NCBI GenBank assembly: GCA_902791215.1
Contig: CADAUZ010000010.1
Coordinates: forward strand, 1 to 64,000
Length of the DNA: 64,000 nucleotides
Direction: 5' to 3'
DNA from: Oscillospiraceae bacterium
GTDB taxonomy: Bacteria > Bacillota > Clostridia > Oscillospirales > Oscillospiraceae
Position 1 is the stretch's first letter, and each line of letters opens with the position of its first letter. The notes under the pieces are model-generated. The model saw only the letters and a program-made list of their open reading frames with translations, was not told the DNA's origin and did not search any database. Below are positions 49,151-58,605 of this stretch, piece by piece. The translations under genes and the position numbers were made by a program.

Positions 49151-49884
49151 TCGTGTTTGAAAAGCCCCATGCCCTGACCGACACCGTGCTGCACTACTGC
49201 CCGGGCTGCACCCACGGCATCGTGCACCGCCTGGTCGCCGAGGCCATCGACGAGCTCGGCATCGAGGGCAAGACCGTCGGCATCGCGCCCGTCGGCTGCT
49301 CCGTGCTTGCCTACAACTACTTTAACTGCGACATGATCGAGGCCGCCCACGGCCGTGCCCCCGCTGTCGCCACCGGCGTCAAGCGCGCCCTGCCCGACAA
49401 CATCGTCTTTGCCTACCAGGGCGACGGCGACCTTGCCTCCATCGGCATGTGCGAAACCGTTTCCACCGCAGCCCGCGGCGAGAACATCACCGTCATCTTC
49501 ATCAACAACGCCATCTACGGCATGACCGGCGGTCAGATGGCGCCCACGTCCCTCATCGGTCAGGTCACCCAGACCTCTCCTTACGGCCGCGACCCCAAGA
49601 CCCAGGGCTACCCCATCCGCGTCTGCGAGCTGCTCGCGACCCTGGATGCACCCCAGTACCTCGAGCGCGTCACCGTCAACAATGTCAAGAACGTCCGCAA
49701 CGCCAAGCGTGCCATCAAGAAGGCCTTCCAGAACCAGATCGACGGCAAGGGCTTCTCCTTCATCGAAGTCCTCTCCGCCTGCCCCACCAACTGGGGCATG
49801 ACGCCGCAGAAGGCCCTGCAGTGGATCGACGAGGCCATGATCCCCCAGTATCCGCTGGGCGTGTTCCGCGATAAGGAGGCGTAA
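49147..49884 (+). CDS. vorA: 2-oxoacid:ferredoxin oxidoreductase beta subunit (TPP-binding)
   Basis: The 245-residue protein, starting at ATG 49147 overlapping the previous stop, has '[19 protein letters not shown]', the TPP-binding '[33 protein letters not shown]' motif (G-D-G-x26-N) and '[10 protein letters not shown]'-like '[11 protein letters not shown]'. It holds the thiamine diphosphate where the acyl group is formed. Together with VorB it makes the catalytic core. Confidence 0.93.
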   Translation: MIVFEKPHALTDTVLHYCPGCTHGIVHRLVAEAIDELGIEGKTVGIAPVGCSVLAYNYFNCDMIEAAHGRAPAVATGVKRALPDNIVFAYQGDGDLASIGMCETVSTAARGENITVIFINNAIYGMTGGQMAPTSLIGQVTQTSPYGRDPKTQGYPIRVCELLATLDAPQYLERVTVNNVKNVRNAKRAIKKAFQNQIDGKGFSFIEVLSACPTNWGMTPQKALQWIDEAMIPQYPLGVFRDKEA

Positions 49885-49887
49885 GAT

Positions 49888-50427
49888 ATGGCACATCATG
49901 AAATCGTAATCGCGGGCTTCGGCGGACAGGGCCTGCTGTTCATCGGCAAGGTGCTGGCCTACGCGGGGCTTGTTGAAAAGCGTCAGCTCAGCTGGCTGCC
50001 GTCCTACGGCCCCGAGATGCGCGGCGGCACCGCCAACTGCAACGTCATCCTCTCCGACGATCCCGTCGGCTCCCCCATCGTGCAGCACCCCAACGTGCTC
50101 ATCGTCATGAATACCCCGTCGCTCGACAAGTACGAGGACGCGGTCGTCCCCGGCGGCAAGATATTTGTGGACTCCACGCTCATCTCCCGCAAGGTCCGGC
50201 GCGACGACGTGGACGTGTACTACGTCCCCGCAACGCAGATGGCCAAGGACATGGAGCTTGGAAACCTCGCCAACATGATCCTGCTCGGCACCGTCATCCG
50301 CGAGACGAAGTGCATCAAGGACGAGACGGTCGAAGAGGCCCTCAAGCACGTCATCCCCGCCCGCAAGATGAACCTCATGGATGTAAACCTCAAGGCCATT
50401 CAGGCCGGGAAGGACTATCAGCCGTGA
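49888..50427 (+). CDS. vorC: 2-oxoacid:ferredoxin oxidoreductase gamma subunit
   Basis: The 179-residue protein has the gamma-domain motif 'IVIAGFGGQGLLFIGKVLAYAG', 'WLPSYGPEMRGGTANCNVILSD' and 'VEEALKHVIPARKMNLMDVNLKAI'. It provides the CoA-binding domain III. It starts 3 nt after the beta subunit and overlaps the nitrilase gene by 4 nt. Confidence 0.94.
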   Translation: MAHHEIVIAGFGGQGLLFIGKVLAYAGLVEKRQLSWLPSYGPEMRGGTANCNVILSDDPVGSPIVQHPNVLIVMNTPSLDKYEDAVVPGGKIFVDSTLISRKVRRDDVDVYYVPATQMAKDMELGNLANMILLGTVIRETKCIKDETVEEALKHVIPARKMNLMDVNLKAIQAGKDYQP

Positions 50428-51209
50428 AAATCGCCTGCGCCCAGATGGACGTGCACCTCGGCGACAGCGCGTACAATCTGCCCCACGCGCTGGAGCTTAT
50501 ACGCCGGGCTGCGGCGGAAGGCGCGGATACCGTTCTGCTGCCGGAGACTTTTAATATAGGCTTCTTCCCGCGGGAAAACCTGGAGGAGCTTGCGGACCGC
50601 GACGGCGAAATCATCAAGATGGCCTTCGGCGCGCTGGCGGCGGAGCTGCACATCAACCTCGTCGCGGGCTCCGCGGTGACGAACCGGGGCGGCAAGATCT
50701 ACAACACAGCCTATGTCTTCGACCGCGACGGCGCGTGCATCGCCTCCTACGACAAGACCCACCTCTTCACCCCCATGGGGGAGCACGATTATTTCACCCC
50801 CGGCAGCCGTCTTTGCACCTTCACGCTTGACGGCGTGAAATGCGGGCTCATCATCTGCTATGACCTGCGCTTTCCGGAGCTGACACGCTCCCTTGCCCTG
50901 CAGGACATCGAACTGCTCTTTGTCCCGGCCGAGTGGCCCGGCGTGCGCCGCGCCCACTGGCAGACCCTTAACCGCGCCCGCGCCATCGAAAACCAGATCT
51001 TCCTCGCCTGCTGCAACGGCTGCGGCACAGCGGGGGAGACGGTCTACGGCGGGTCCTCCGCGATCTACGACCCCTGGGGCGAGATCAAGGCGGAGGCGGG
51101 CACGCAGGAGGAGATTATCCTTGCCGACTGCGACTTTGCCGTCAAGGAACAGATCCGCAACAGCATCCATGTCTTCCGGGACAGACGCCCTGAACTATAT
51201 CAATTGTAA
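50424..51209 (+). CDS. Omega-amidase-like carbon-nitrogen hydrolase (nitrilase superfamily)
   Basis: The 261-residue protein starts at GTG 50424, inside the end of the gamma-subunit gene. It has the catalytic triad Glu in 'ADTVLLPETFNIGFF', Lys in 'ASYDKTHLFTPMGEH' and Cys in 'CGLIICYDLRFPELTRSL'. This pattern fits Nit2/omega-amidase, which hydrolyses 2-oxoglutaramate made when glutamine serves as amino donor. Next to an aminotransferase gene, this would pull transamination toward amino acid synthesis. Other nitrilase-type amidases cannot be excluded. Confidence 0.85.
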   Translation: MKIACAQMDVHLGDSAYNLPHALELIRRAAAEGADTVLLPETFNIGFFPRENLEELADRDGEIIKMAFGALAAELHINLVAGSAVTNRGGKIYNTAYVFDRDGACIASYDKTHLFTPMGEHDYFTPGSRLCTFTLDGVKCGLIICYDLRFPELTRSLALQDIELLFVPAEWPGVRRAHWQTLNRARAIENQIFLACCNGCGTAGETVYGGSSAIYDPWGEIKAEAGTQEEIILADCDFAVKEQIRNSIHVFRDRRPELYQL

Positions 51210-51223
51210 GGAGTAATGCCACT

Positions 51224-52318
51224 ATGGAATACAATTTTCCCGTGACCCGTACCACCCATCCCAAGCCCCGGCCCGCGGATGAGAGCAAGCTCGGCTTTGC
51301 CCGGTACTTCACCGACCACATGTTCTGCATGGATTGGGACGAGGGCCAGGGCTGGCATGACGGACGCATCGTTCCCCACGCCCCTATCGAGATCGAGCCC
51401 GCCTCCTGCGTGCTGCACTACGCGCAGATGATGTTCGAGGGCATGAAGGCCTACAAGACCCCCGAGGGTGCCATCCAGATTTTCCGCCCCGAGATGAACA
51501 TCGCCCGCATGGCCCGCACCTGCGAGCGTATGTGCATCCCCGAGCTGCCCGGCGAGCTCTTCCTCGCCGCCGTCAAGGCCGTCATCTGGGAAGACCGCGA
51601 CTGGATCCCGTCCTCTCCCGGCACCGCCCTGTATATCCGCCCCTTCATCTTCGGCGATGAGGTCTCCTTCTCCGTCCTGCCCGCCAAGCACTACCGCTTC
51701 ATGATCATCCTCACCCCGACCGGCTCCTACTACGCTGCCAACGACGGCGGCCTTGCCACCACCCGCATCTTCGTGCAGGATGAGTACATCCGCGCGGCCC
51801 GCGGCGGCACGGGCTTTGCCAAGGTCGGCGGCAACTACGGCGGCGGCATGCGCGCCTCCCTCGACGCCATGAAGTATAACTGCAAGGACGTTCTCTGGCT
51901 CGACGCTGCCGAGCACAAGTATGTCGAAGAGATCGGCACCTCCAACGCCTTCTTCCGCATCAATGACGAGGTCATTACCGCGCCCCTGGATTCCGGCACG
52001 ATCCTGCCCGGCATCACCCGCAACTCCGTCATCCAGCTCCTCAAGAAGTGGGGCGTCAAGGTCTCCGAGCGCAAGCTCGCCATCGACGACATCATTGCCG
52101 CCTCCAAGGACGGCTCCCTCCAGGAGATCTTCGCCAGCGGCACCGCGGCGGTCATCTCTCCCATCGGCTGCCTGAACTTCAAGGGCACCGACTACAAGGT
52201 CGCCGACGAGCAGGTCGGCCCCGTGGCCCAGAAGCTGTATGACACCCTCTACGGCATTCAGACCGGCAAGGTCGAGGACGACATGGGCTGGACCTACAAG
52301 CTCTTCGATCTCAAGTAA
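51224..52318 (+). CDS. ilvE: Branched-chain amino acid aminotransferase
   Basis: The 364-residue protein is a fold-type IV PLP enzyme: 'VLHYAQMMFEGMKAYKTPEG', 'GTGFAKVGGNYGGGMRASLD' with the PLP-binding Lys, 'VEEIGTSNAFFRINDEVITA' and 'GTILPGITRNSVIQLLKKWG'. It moves amino groups between glutamate (or glutamine) and the 2-oxoacids of Leu, Ile and Val. It closes the Ile T-box operon and is followed by a strong terminator. Length fits the long bacterial BCAT subgroup (about 360). Confidence 0.96.
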   Translation: MEYNFPVTRTTHPKPRPADESKLGFARYFTDHMFCMDWDEGQGWHDGRIVPHAPIEIEPASCVLHYAQMMFEGMKAYKTPEGAIQIFRPEMNIARMARTCERMCIPELPGELFLAAVKAVIWEDRDWIPSSPGTALYIRPFIFGDEVSFSVLPAKHYRFMIILTPTGSYYAANDGGLATTRIFVQDEYIRAARGGTGFAKVGGNYGGGMRASLDAMKYNCKDVLWLDAAEHKYVEEIGTSNAFFRINDEVITAPLDSGTILPGITRNSVIQLLKKWGVKVSERKLAIDDIIAASKDGSLQEIFASGTAAVISPIGCLNFKGTDYKVADEQVGPVAQKLYDTLYGIQTGKVEDDMGWTYKLFDLK

Positions 52319-52345
52319 TCATACTGTCCCGCAAGAAAAACCAAA

Positions 52346-52378
52346 GCCCCCCGGCGAAAATCGCCGAGGGGCATTTTT
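52346..52378. terminator. Terminator after ilvE
   Basis: A 12-bp stem with one mismatch (52346..52357 with 52361..52372), then TTTTT; it also faces the converging phosphorylase gene. Confidence 0.85.
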
Positions 52379-52395
52379 ACGCTTGCCGTTTGAAA

Positions 52396-54831
52396 TTATC
52401 CCAGCGTAACGTCCACTCTCACGTGAGCGCCTGCGGGGTGCACGGGGATGAGCTTGCCGTCGAAGGCCTTGCCGTCTACCGTCATGGACTTCACGCCGTA
52501 CTGCGCGCCGCTGGGGTTATCCACATGGATCTCATATTCCGCGCCGCGGTAGGAGCGGGTGACCACGAAGCCCTTGCAGCCGGAGGGGACGCAGGGGTCG
52601 ATTTCCAGCCCGTCGAGAGTCGGCTTGACGCCCAGGATTGCCTGGGAGATAGACAGGAAAGTCCAGGCGGCGGTGCCGGTAAGCCAGGAGTTTTTCGCCT
52701 CGCCGAAGCTGGGGGCGTCCTTGCCTGCAATCATCTGGCTGTAGACGTAGGGCTCGGTGCGGTGGATGTCGCTGATGTCCTCGATGAAGGCGGGGGCGGT
52801 GCGGCGGTAGACCTGGAAGGCCCGGTCGCCGTGGCCGAGCTCTGCCTCCGCGCAGACGATCCAGGGGTTGTTGTGGCAGAAGATACCGGCGTTCTCCTTG
52901 TATCCGGGAGGATAGCTGGAGATCTCGCCGAGCTCGAGGTGGTAGCGGGTGTAAGCGGGGTTGAGCAGCACGATGCCGTACTTGGTGTCAAGACGCTCCT
53001 CCACGCTCTTCATGGCTTTGGCGGCCTCGCCGCTCTCCTTGCCGATGCCCGCCATGACGCACATGCCCTGGGGCTCGATGAAAATCTGGCCCTCCTCGCA
53101 CTCCTTGCCGCCGACGACATGGCCGTAGGCGTCGAAGGCGCGGCGGAACCACTCGCCGTCCCAGCCCGCGTCCAGGACCGCGGCCTCGACCTGCTTGACA
53201 GCCTCCAGAGCCTCGTCGGCCTCGTCCTTCAGGCCCACATGGCGGCAGATCTCCGCCCAGGCGCGGCCGTACTTGACGAACATGCCGCCGATGAACACGC
53301 TCTCGGCCACGGGCCCTTCGCTGGGTCCGGTGATCTGGAAGCTCTCGCCCGGATGCTCGGAGAAGCAGTTGAGGTTGAGGCAGTCGTTCCAGTCGGCCCT
53401 GCCGATGAGGGGCAGGCCGTGGGGGCCGAGATGGGTGCGCGTGTAGTTGAAGCTGCGGCGCAGATGTTCCAGTAAAGGCTGAGCCAGAGAGGGATTGTTG
53501 TCAAAGTCCACCTGCTCGTCGAGGATGCCGAAATCGCCGGTCTCGCGCAGGTAGGCGTCGGTGCCCGCAATGAGCCACAGGGGGTCGTCGTTGAAGCCGC
53601 TGCCCACGTCCAGATTGCCCTTCTTGGTCAGGGGCTGGTACTGGTGGTAGGCGCTGCCGTCGGGAAACTGTGTGGCGGCGATGTCCAGGATGCGCTCACG
53701 GGCACGCTCCGGGATCATGTGCACGAAGCCCAGCAGGTCCTGGCAGGAATCGCGGAAGCCCATCCCGCGGCCCATGCCGCTTTCATAGTAGCTGGCCGAG
53801 CGGCTCATGTTGAAGGTGACCATGCACTGGTACTGGTTCCAGATGTTCACCATGCGGTCAAGCCTTGCGTCGCCGGTGCTGACCTGATACTTGTTGAGCA
53901 GCTTGTCCCAGTGTTTCCGCAGCGCGTCCATCGCGGCGTCAAAAGCGGTGCTGTCGGCAAAGCGGGCCATCATGGCTTCGGCGCGCGTTTTGTTGATAAC
54001 GCCCGGCGCGGCCCATTTCTCGGCCTGGGGGTTTTCAATATAGCCGAGGCCGAAGATCACGCTCTCGCTCTCACCGGGGGCAAGCTCCAGATTGAACTGC
54101 TGCGCAGCCACAGGCTGCCAGCCGTGGGCGACGCTGCCGGTGCAGCCGTTGCCGAAGACAGCCTCGGGGTGAGCGGGGCTGCCGTAGAGGCCGAGAAAGG
54201 CTTCACGCTGGGTGTCAAAGCCGTCGGGGGTGCGGTTTGCCCAGAACACGGCGTAGTGGTCGCGGCGCTCGCGGTACTCGGTCTTGTGGTAAATAGCGGA
54301 GCCCACGACCTCCACCTCGCCGGTGGAGTAGTTGCGCTGGAAGTTGGAGGCATCGTCCATGGCGTCCCAAAGGCAGAACTCCACAAACGGAAACAGGCGC
54401 AGGCTCTTGGCGGCCCTGCCCTCGTTCTTGACCGTGACGCGCATCAGCAGGCAGCGCTCGCCGACGGGGACCAGAAGCTCCTGGGAGACCTTCACGCCGT
54501 CCTTCGCGCCTTCAATAATAGAATAGCCCATGCCGTGGCGGCACTCGTAGGCGTCGAGTTCGGCCTGTACGGGCTGCCAGCCGGGGTTCCAGACGGAGGA
54601 GCCATCCTTTATATAAATATGGAAGCCCTCCTGATCCAGGGGCGCGTTATTGTAGCGGTAGCGGGTCAGGCGGCGCAGCCGCGCGTCCCGGAAGAAGCTG
54701 TAGCCGCCGGCTGTATTGCTGAGCAGGGTAAAGAAATCCTCGCTCCCCAGATAGTTGATCCAGGGCAGCGGCGTGCGCGGCGTGGTGATCACGTACTCGC
54801 GCCGGGCGTCGTCGAAGTGTCCGTATTGCAT
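52396..54831 (-). CDS. Cellobiose phosphorylase, GH94
   Basis: This 811-residue cytoplasmic protein has exactly the usual length of clostridial cellobiose phosphorylases. It begins '[27 protein letters not shown]' in the N-terminal beta-sandwich, and in the barrel has '[20 protein letters not shown]', '[20 protein letters not shown]' and '[16 protein letters not shown]', where Asp 483 should be the general acid. It splits cellobiose with phosphate to glucose-1-phosphate and glucose, saving ATP. There is no signal peptide. It diverges from lacI and the sugar importer and carries the same operator-like motif downstream of its -10 box. Confidence 0.95.
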   Translation of the reverse strand: MQYGHFDDARREYVITTPRTPLPWINYLGSEDFFTLLSNTAGGYSFFRDARLRRLTRYRYNNAPLDQEGFHIYIKDGSSVWNPGWQPVQAELDAYECRHGMGYSIIEGAKDGVKVSQELLVPVGERCLLMRVTVKNEGRAAKSLRLFPFVEFCLWDAMDDASNFQRNYSTGEVEVVGSAIYHKTEYRERRDHYAVFWANRTPDGFDTQREAFLGLYGSPAHPEAVFGNGCTGSVAHGWQPVAAQQFNLELAPGESESVIFGLGYIENPQAEKWAAPGVINKTRAEAMMARFADSTAFDAAMDALRKHWDKLLNKYQVSTGDARLDRMVNIWNQYQCMVTFNMSRSASYYESGMGRGMGFRDSCQDLLGFVHMIPERARERILDIAATQFPDGSAYHQYQPLTKKGNLDVGSGFNDDPLWLIAGTDAYLRETGDFGILDEQVDFDNNPSLAQPLLEHLRRSFNYTRTHLGPHGLPLIGRADWNDCLNLNCFSEHPGESFQITGPSEGPVAESVFIGGMFVKYGRAWAEICRHVGLKDEADEALEAVKQVEAAVLDAGWDGEWFRRAFDAYGHVVGGKECEEGQIFIEPQGMCVMAGIGKESGEAAKAMKSVEERLDTKYGIVLLNPAYTRYHLELGEISSYPPGYKENAGIFCHNNPWIVCAEAELGHGDRAFQVYRRTAPAFIEDISDIHRTEPYVYSQMIAGKDAPSFGEAKNSWLTGTAAWTFLSISQAILGVKPTLDGLEIDPCVPSGCKGFVVTRSYRGAEYEIHVDNPSGAQYGVKSMTVDGKAFDGKLIPVHPAGAHVRVDVTLG

Positions 54832-54847
54832 AAGCCATCTCCTCTGC

Positions 54848-54899
54848 GTAATCGTTTAAGTGATACATAGAGAGTAACGCATTTGGGCAGAAAAATCAA
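54848..54899 (-). promoter_or_regulatory. Phosphorylase promoter with LacI-type operator
   Basis: Minus-strand TTGATT (54894..54899), 17-bp spacer and TACTCT (54871..54876). Downstream, CTTAAACGATTAC (54848..54860) shares AAACGATTA with the site by the lacI promoter, as expected for a LacI-family operator. The rest of the 310-bp gap up to lacI holds no gene. Confidence 0.65.
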
Positions 54900-55074
54900 G
54901 AGCTTTTTTCAAAAAGAGCCCGTTTTCGGTAAAAATGCTGCAAAAGCGAAAACGGAACAGGGGAGAATGGTTAAGCACCATCCAGAGCTCCGTGGTATTG
55001 CACAAAAACAGACTCTTAAAATTGTGGAAGAACGACAAGAATTTGAAATACCCGGATTTTTCGCAAGAAAGTAC

Positions 55075-55124
55075 TTGCAATTTTTTAGGAAATGCGTTAC
55101 ATTAAAGTCACGAAAACGATTAAG
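55075..55124 (+). promoter_or_regulatory. lacI promoter with operator
   Basis: TTGCAA (55075..55080), 17-bp spacer and TACATT (55098..55103). GAAAACGATTAAG (55112..55124) sits 9 nt after the -10, in the same position as the operator in the divergent promoter. Both promoters also share AAATGCGTTAC across the spacer/-10 junction. Confidence 0.65.
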
Positions 55125-55141
55125 TAAAGGAGCTGTTCTCC

Positions 55142-56158
55142 GTGGTCTCGATCAAGGACATTGCAAAGCGCTGCGGTGTCTCGACTGCCACGGTGAGCAA
55201 GGCGCTCAACGGTCAGCCGGATATCGGCGAGGAGACGCGCGAGCGCATCCTTCACCTGGCGGATGAGCTGGGCTACATGGCCAACGCCACCGCCCGCGCG
55301 CTCAAGACCAACCGCAGCTACAACATCGGCGTCCTGTTCGTCGACCCCATGCACGGCGGCCTCGCGCACGAATTCTTTTCCACGGTGCTCGACGGCATCC
55401 GCAGCGAGGCGGAAAAGCACGGCTACGACATCACCTTCATCAACAACACTGTCGGCCAGCGCCAGACCAGCTACCTCCAGCACTGCCGCTACCGCGGGGT
55501 GGACGGGGTGGTGATCGCCTCGGCGGACTTCAATGACCCCATGGTGACGGAGCTTGTGCAGTCGGACCTGCCGGTGGTGACCATCGACCACATCTTCAAT
55601 AACCGCATCTCCGTGATGTCCGACAACATGCAGGGCATGGAGGAGCTTGTGCGGTATGCGGCGTCGAAGGGACACCGGAAGATCGCCATCATCCACGGCG
55701 AGCTCACGGGCGTGACCCGGAACCGCCTGACCGGCTTTCACCGGGCCTGCGAGGAGTTCGGGATCACGGTCCCGAAGGAGTGGATACGCGAGAGCGTGTT
55801 CCACGACCCGGCAAGCTGCCAGCGCATCACGAAGGAGCTTCTGGCCCTGCCGGAGAGACCCACATGCATCTTCTTCCCGGACGATTACTCCTGGATCGGC
55901 GGCTACAACGCCATCCGCGACGCGGGGCTCAAGGTCCCGCAGGACATCTCCGCCGTCGGGTATGACGGCATCCCCCTCTCCCGGATCATGAGCCCGGTGC
56001 TCACCACCTGGCGGCAGGACACCGAAAAGCTCGGCACCATCGCCGCCGACAGGCTCATCGAACAGATCGAGCATCCACGCACCGTGATCCTCGACCGCGA
56101 GATCGTGACCGGCTCCCTGCAATCCGGCGGCACGGTGGGAGAGCTTCAGACAAGGTGA
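55142..56158 (+). CDS. LacI-family transcriptional regulator
   Basis: The 338-residue protein starts at GTG 55142 (AAGGAG 9 nt upstream). It has the LacI helix-turn-helix and hinge 'SIKDIAKRCGVSTATVSKAL' with 'YMANATARALKTNRSYNIGV', then a periplasmic-binding-like sensor domain ('GVDGVVIASADFNDP', 'HRKIAIIHGELTGVTRNRLTG', 'ISAVGYDGIPLSRIMSPVLT'). It should bind the operators at 54848..54860 and 55112..55124 and control both the phosphorylase and the importer/GH5 genes in response to a beta-glucan sugar or glucose derivative. Confidence 0.93.
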   Translation: MVSIKDIAKRCGVSTATVSKALNGQPDIGEETRERILHLADELGYMANATARALKTNRSYNIGVLFVDPMHGGLAHEFFSTVLDGIRSEAEKHGYDITFINNTVGQRQTSYLQHCRYRGVDGVVIASADFNDPMVTELVQSDLPVVTIDHIFNNRISVMSDNMQGMEELVRYAASKGHRKIAIIHGELTGVTRNRLTGFHRACEEFGITVPKEWIRESVFHDPASCQRITKELLALPERPTCIFFPDDYSWIGGYNAIRDAGLKVPQDISAVGYDGIPLSRIMSPVLTTWRQDTEKLGTIAADRLIEQIEHPRTVILDREIVTGSLQSGGTVGELQTR

Positions 56159-56215
56159 TCAGCGGGGAAAAACCCGCAAAAAATAAATCACAATATTCAT
56201 CAGGAGGAAAAGATC

Positions 56216-57502
56216 ATGAAAAAGACCATCGCAATGCTTCTGGTTCTGGTCATGGTGTTCGCGCTCTGCGGCACCGCCGCTTTCGCCGATGAACCCGAAG
56301 GAAAGGTTTTCAACATCTACGCATGGAACGAAGAGTTCAAGGGCTTCTTTGAGAAGTACTACACCGTTCCCGAAGGCGTCACCGTCAACTGGATCATCGT
56401 CCCCTCTGACAACGGCGCTTACCAGGATGCTCTGGACGCAGCTCTGCTGAACCAGGCTGATGCCAAGGACGACGACAAGGTCGACATGTTCCTGGCCGAG
56501 GCTGACTACATCCTCAAGTACGTCGACTCCGACTTCACCCAGGACGTCACCGCCCTCGGCGTGAACGACTTCTCCAACGCTTACAAGTACACCGTCCAGG
56601 CTGCGACCGACGCAAACGGTGTTGTCAAGGGCGTCTCCTTCCAGTGCTGCCCCTCCGCTCTGATTTACCGCCGCTCCATCGCCAAGGACGTGCTCGGCAC
56701 CGATGATCCCGCCGAGGTTCAGGCCAAGCTCGACACCTGGGATAAGTTCAACGCTGTCGCTGCCGATGCCAAGGCCAAGGGCTACTACATGACCGCCTCC
56801 TTTGCCGAGACCTTCCGCCCCTTCTCCAACAACTGCACCACTCCCTGGGTCGACGCTGACAATAACATCCAGATCGATCCCCAGATCGAGGCCTGGATGG
56901 CTCAGACCGACGAGTTCGTCAAGAACGGCTACACCCTGACCGCCGGCGTGTGGGACGACGAGAAGAACGTCCAGATGTTCAAAGACGGCAAGACCATGTG
57001 CTTCTTCGGACCTGCCTGGTACTTCAACTTCTGCATGGGCAATGCTCAGGATCCCGACAAGGGCTGCTCCGGCGACTGGGCGATCTGCGAAGGCCCCGCT
57101 GCTCACTTCTGGGGCGGCACCTGGCTGCTCGCGCCTGCCGGCACCGATAACCCGACCATGCTCGCCGACGTGATGAACACCTTCATCAACAACGAGGAAG
57201 TCTGCTCCAAGCTCGTCTCCGACGAGGCTCAGTTCAGCAATAACCAGGCTGTCAACGCCAAGTTCGCTGCCGATCCCAACTACGGCTCTGCCTTCCTGGG
57301 CGGCCAGAACGATGTCGCTGTCTTCTCCGAGATGACCGACAACATCGTTTGGGAGAACCACACCATCTATGACCAGCTTCTCAACGAGGGTCTGCAGAAC
57401 GCCCTGCAGGAGTACTACCGCGGCTCCGTCGATCAGGACACTGCGATGAAGAACTTCTACCTCTACGTCAACGAGAAGTACCCCACCATCGTGACTCCGT
57501 GA
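56216..57502 (+). CDS. Sugar ABC importer substrate-binding protein
   Basis: The 428-residue protein has a signal peptide (MKKTIAMLLVLVMVFALCGT, cleavage after AFA). The Cys in this segment is not in a lipobox context, so it appears not to be a lipoprotein. The mature part ('VFNIYAWNEEFKGFFEKYYT', 'LIYRRSIAKDVLGTDDPAEV', 'MCFFGPAWYFNFCMGNA') is a class I sugar-binding fold (SBP_bac_1). With the two permeases it forms a CUT1-type importer; the ATPase is not in the operon and would be a shared MsiK-like protein. The substrate is probably a cello- or other beta-glucan oligosaccharide, inferred from GH94 and GH5 neighbours. Confidence 0.93.
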   Translation: MKKTIAMLLVLVMVFALCGTAAFADEPEGKVFNIYAWNEEFKGFFEKYYTVPEGVTVNWIIVPSDNGAYQDALDAALLNQADAKDDDKVDMFLAEADYILKYVDSDFTQDVTALGVNDFSNAYKYTVQAATDANGVVKGVSFQCCPSALIYRRSIAKDVLGTDDPAEVQAKLDTWDKFNAVAADAKAKGYYMTASFAETFRPFSNNCTTPWVDADNNIQIDPQIEAWMAQTDEFVKNGYTLTAGVWDDEKNVQMFKDGKTMCFFGPAWYFNFCMGNAQDPDKGCSGDWAICEGPAAHFWGGTWLLAPAGTDNPTMLADVMNTFINNEEVCSKLVSDEAQFSNNQAVNAKFAADPNYGSAFLGGQNDVAVFSEMTDNIVWENHTIYDQLLNEGLQNALQEYYRGSVDQDTAMKNFYLYVNEKYPTIVTP

Positions 57503-57538
57503 TCTGACTGAAAAACGCGATCGCACAGCAAACCTTCC

Positions 57539-57567
57539 GGGGGCGAGGCAAATGCCTCGCCCCCTTT
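57539..57567 (+). terminator. Strong hairpin between binding-protein and permease genes
   Basis: A perfect 11-bp stem GGGGGCGAGGC/GCCTCGCCCCC (57539..57549 with 57554..57564), then TTTG. It should let the binding protein be made in excess. Confidence 0.8.
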
Positions 57568-57657
57568 GAAATCAGATCGGAACGTATAAACAGCCTGTAC
57601 GCTGCGATGCGATTTTATTAAAGTATTTGAGAGAGAATTATCAGGGGGTATGCAACC

Positions 57658-58593
57658 GTGAACGAAAAGCAGCGGATCAACAGTCAGAAGGGGATCTCTT
57701 ATGCCAAGTGGGGCTATCTCTTTATCCTGCCCTTCTTCCTGGCGTATTTCATCTTCACCTTTGTGCCGCAGGTCCTGACCATCTACAACAGCTTCTTTGA
57801 AAACTACCGTGAGGGCCTCAAGCAGATCGGCCCGAACTTCGTGGGCTTCGGCAACTATGTCAAGCTCTTCACACCCGACAAGACCGGCACCATCAACATC
57901 CTCAAGTATGCCGGCAATACCCTGGCCCTGTGGCTGCTGGGCGCGGTGCCCCAGGTGCTCATCGCGCTGCTGCTGGCGATCTTCTTTACAAGCTACCGCC
58001 TGAACATCAAGGGACAGCAGTTCTTCAAGACGGTCATCTACATGCCGAACCTCATTATGGCTTCCGCCTTCTCGATGCTGTTCTTCACCCTGTTTTCCAA
58101 TGTTGGCCCTGTCAATCAGCTCATCCAGGCCTGGGGCTGGAGCGATGTGCCCATCGACTTCTTCGCCTACAAGGGCACGGTGCGCGGCCTGATTTCCATG
58201 ATGAACTTCCTCATGTGGTTCGGCAACACCACCATCCTTCTGATGGCAGGCATCATGGGCATCGACCAGGACCTCTTTGAGGCGGCAAACCTCGACGGCG
58301 CAAGCTCCACGCAGGTCTTCTTCAAGATCACCCTGCCGCTTTTGATGCCGATCCTCGTCTACACAATCATCACCGCCATGATCGGCGGTCTGCAGATGTT
58401 CGATGTGCCCCAGGTCCTCACAAACGGCAAGGGCATGCCCGACCGCACCTCCATGACGCTGGTCATGTACCTCAACAATTACCTCGGCGGCAGCAAGAAC
58501 TACGGCATGTCCGGCGCGATCTCCGTGATCATCTTCATCATCACCGGTGTGCTGAGCCTGCTGGTTTACCGCACGCTGAACAAAAAGGACTAA
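57658..58593 (+). CDS. Sugar ABC importer permease 1 (MalF/LacF type)
   Basis: The 311-residue protein starts at GTG 57658 with AGGGGGT 8 nt upstream. It has six helices and the EAA loop 'QDLFEAANLDGASSTQVFFKITLPLLMP'. Type and order (F before G) are normal for CUT1 importers of oligosaccharides. It is followed 12 nt later by the second permease. Confidence 0.94.
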   Translation: MNEKQRINSQKGISYAKWGYLFILPFFLAYFIFTFVPQVLTIYNSFFENYREGLKQIGPNFVGFGNYVKLFTPDKTGTINILKYAGNTLALWLLGAVPQVLIALLLAIFFTSYRLNIKGQQFFKTVIYMPNLIMASAFSMLFFTLFSNVGPVNQLIQAWGWSDVPIDFFAYKGTVRGLISMMNFLMWFGNTTILLMAGIMGIDQDLFEAANLDGASSTQVFFKITLPLLMPILVYTIITAMIGGLQMFDVPQVLTNGKGMPDRTSMTLVMYLNNYLGGSKNYGMSGAISVIIFIITGVLSLLVYRTLNKKD

Positions 58594-58605
58594 GGAGGAA
58601 CGACC

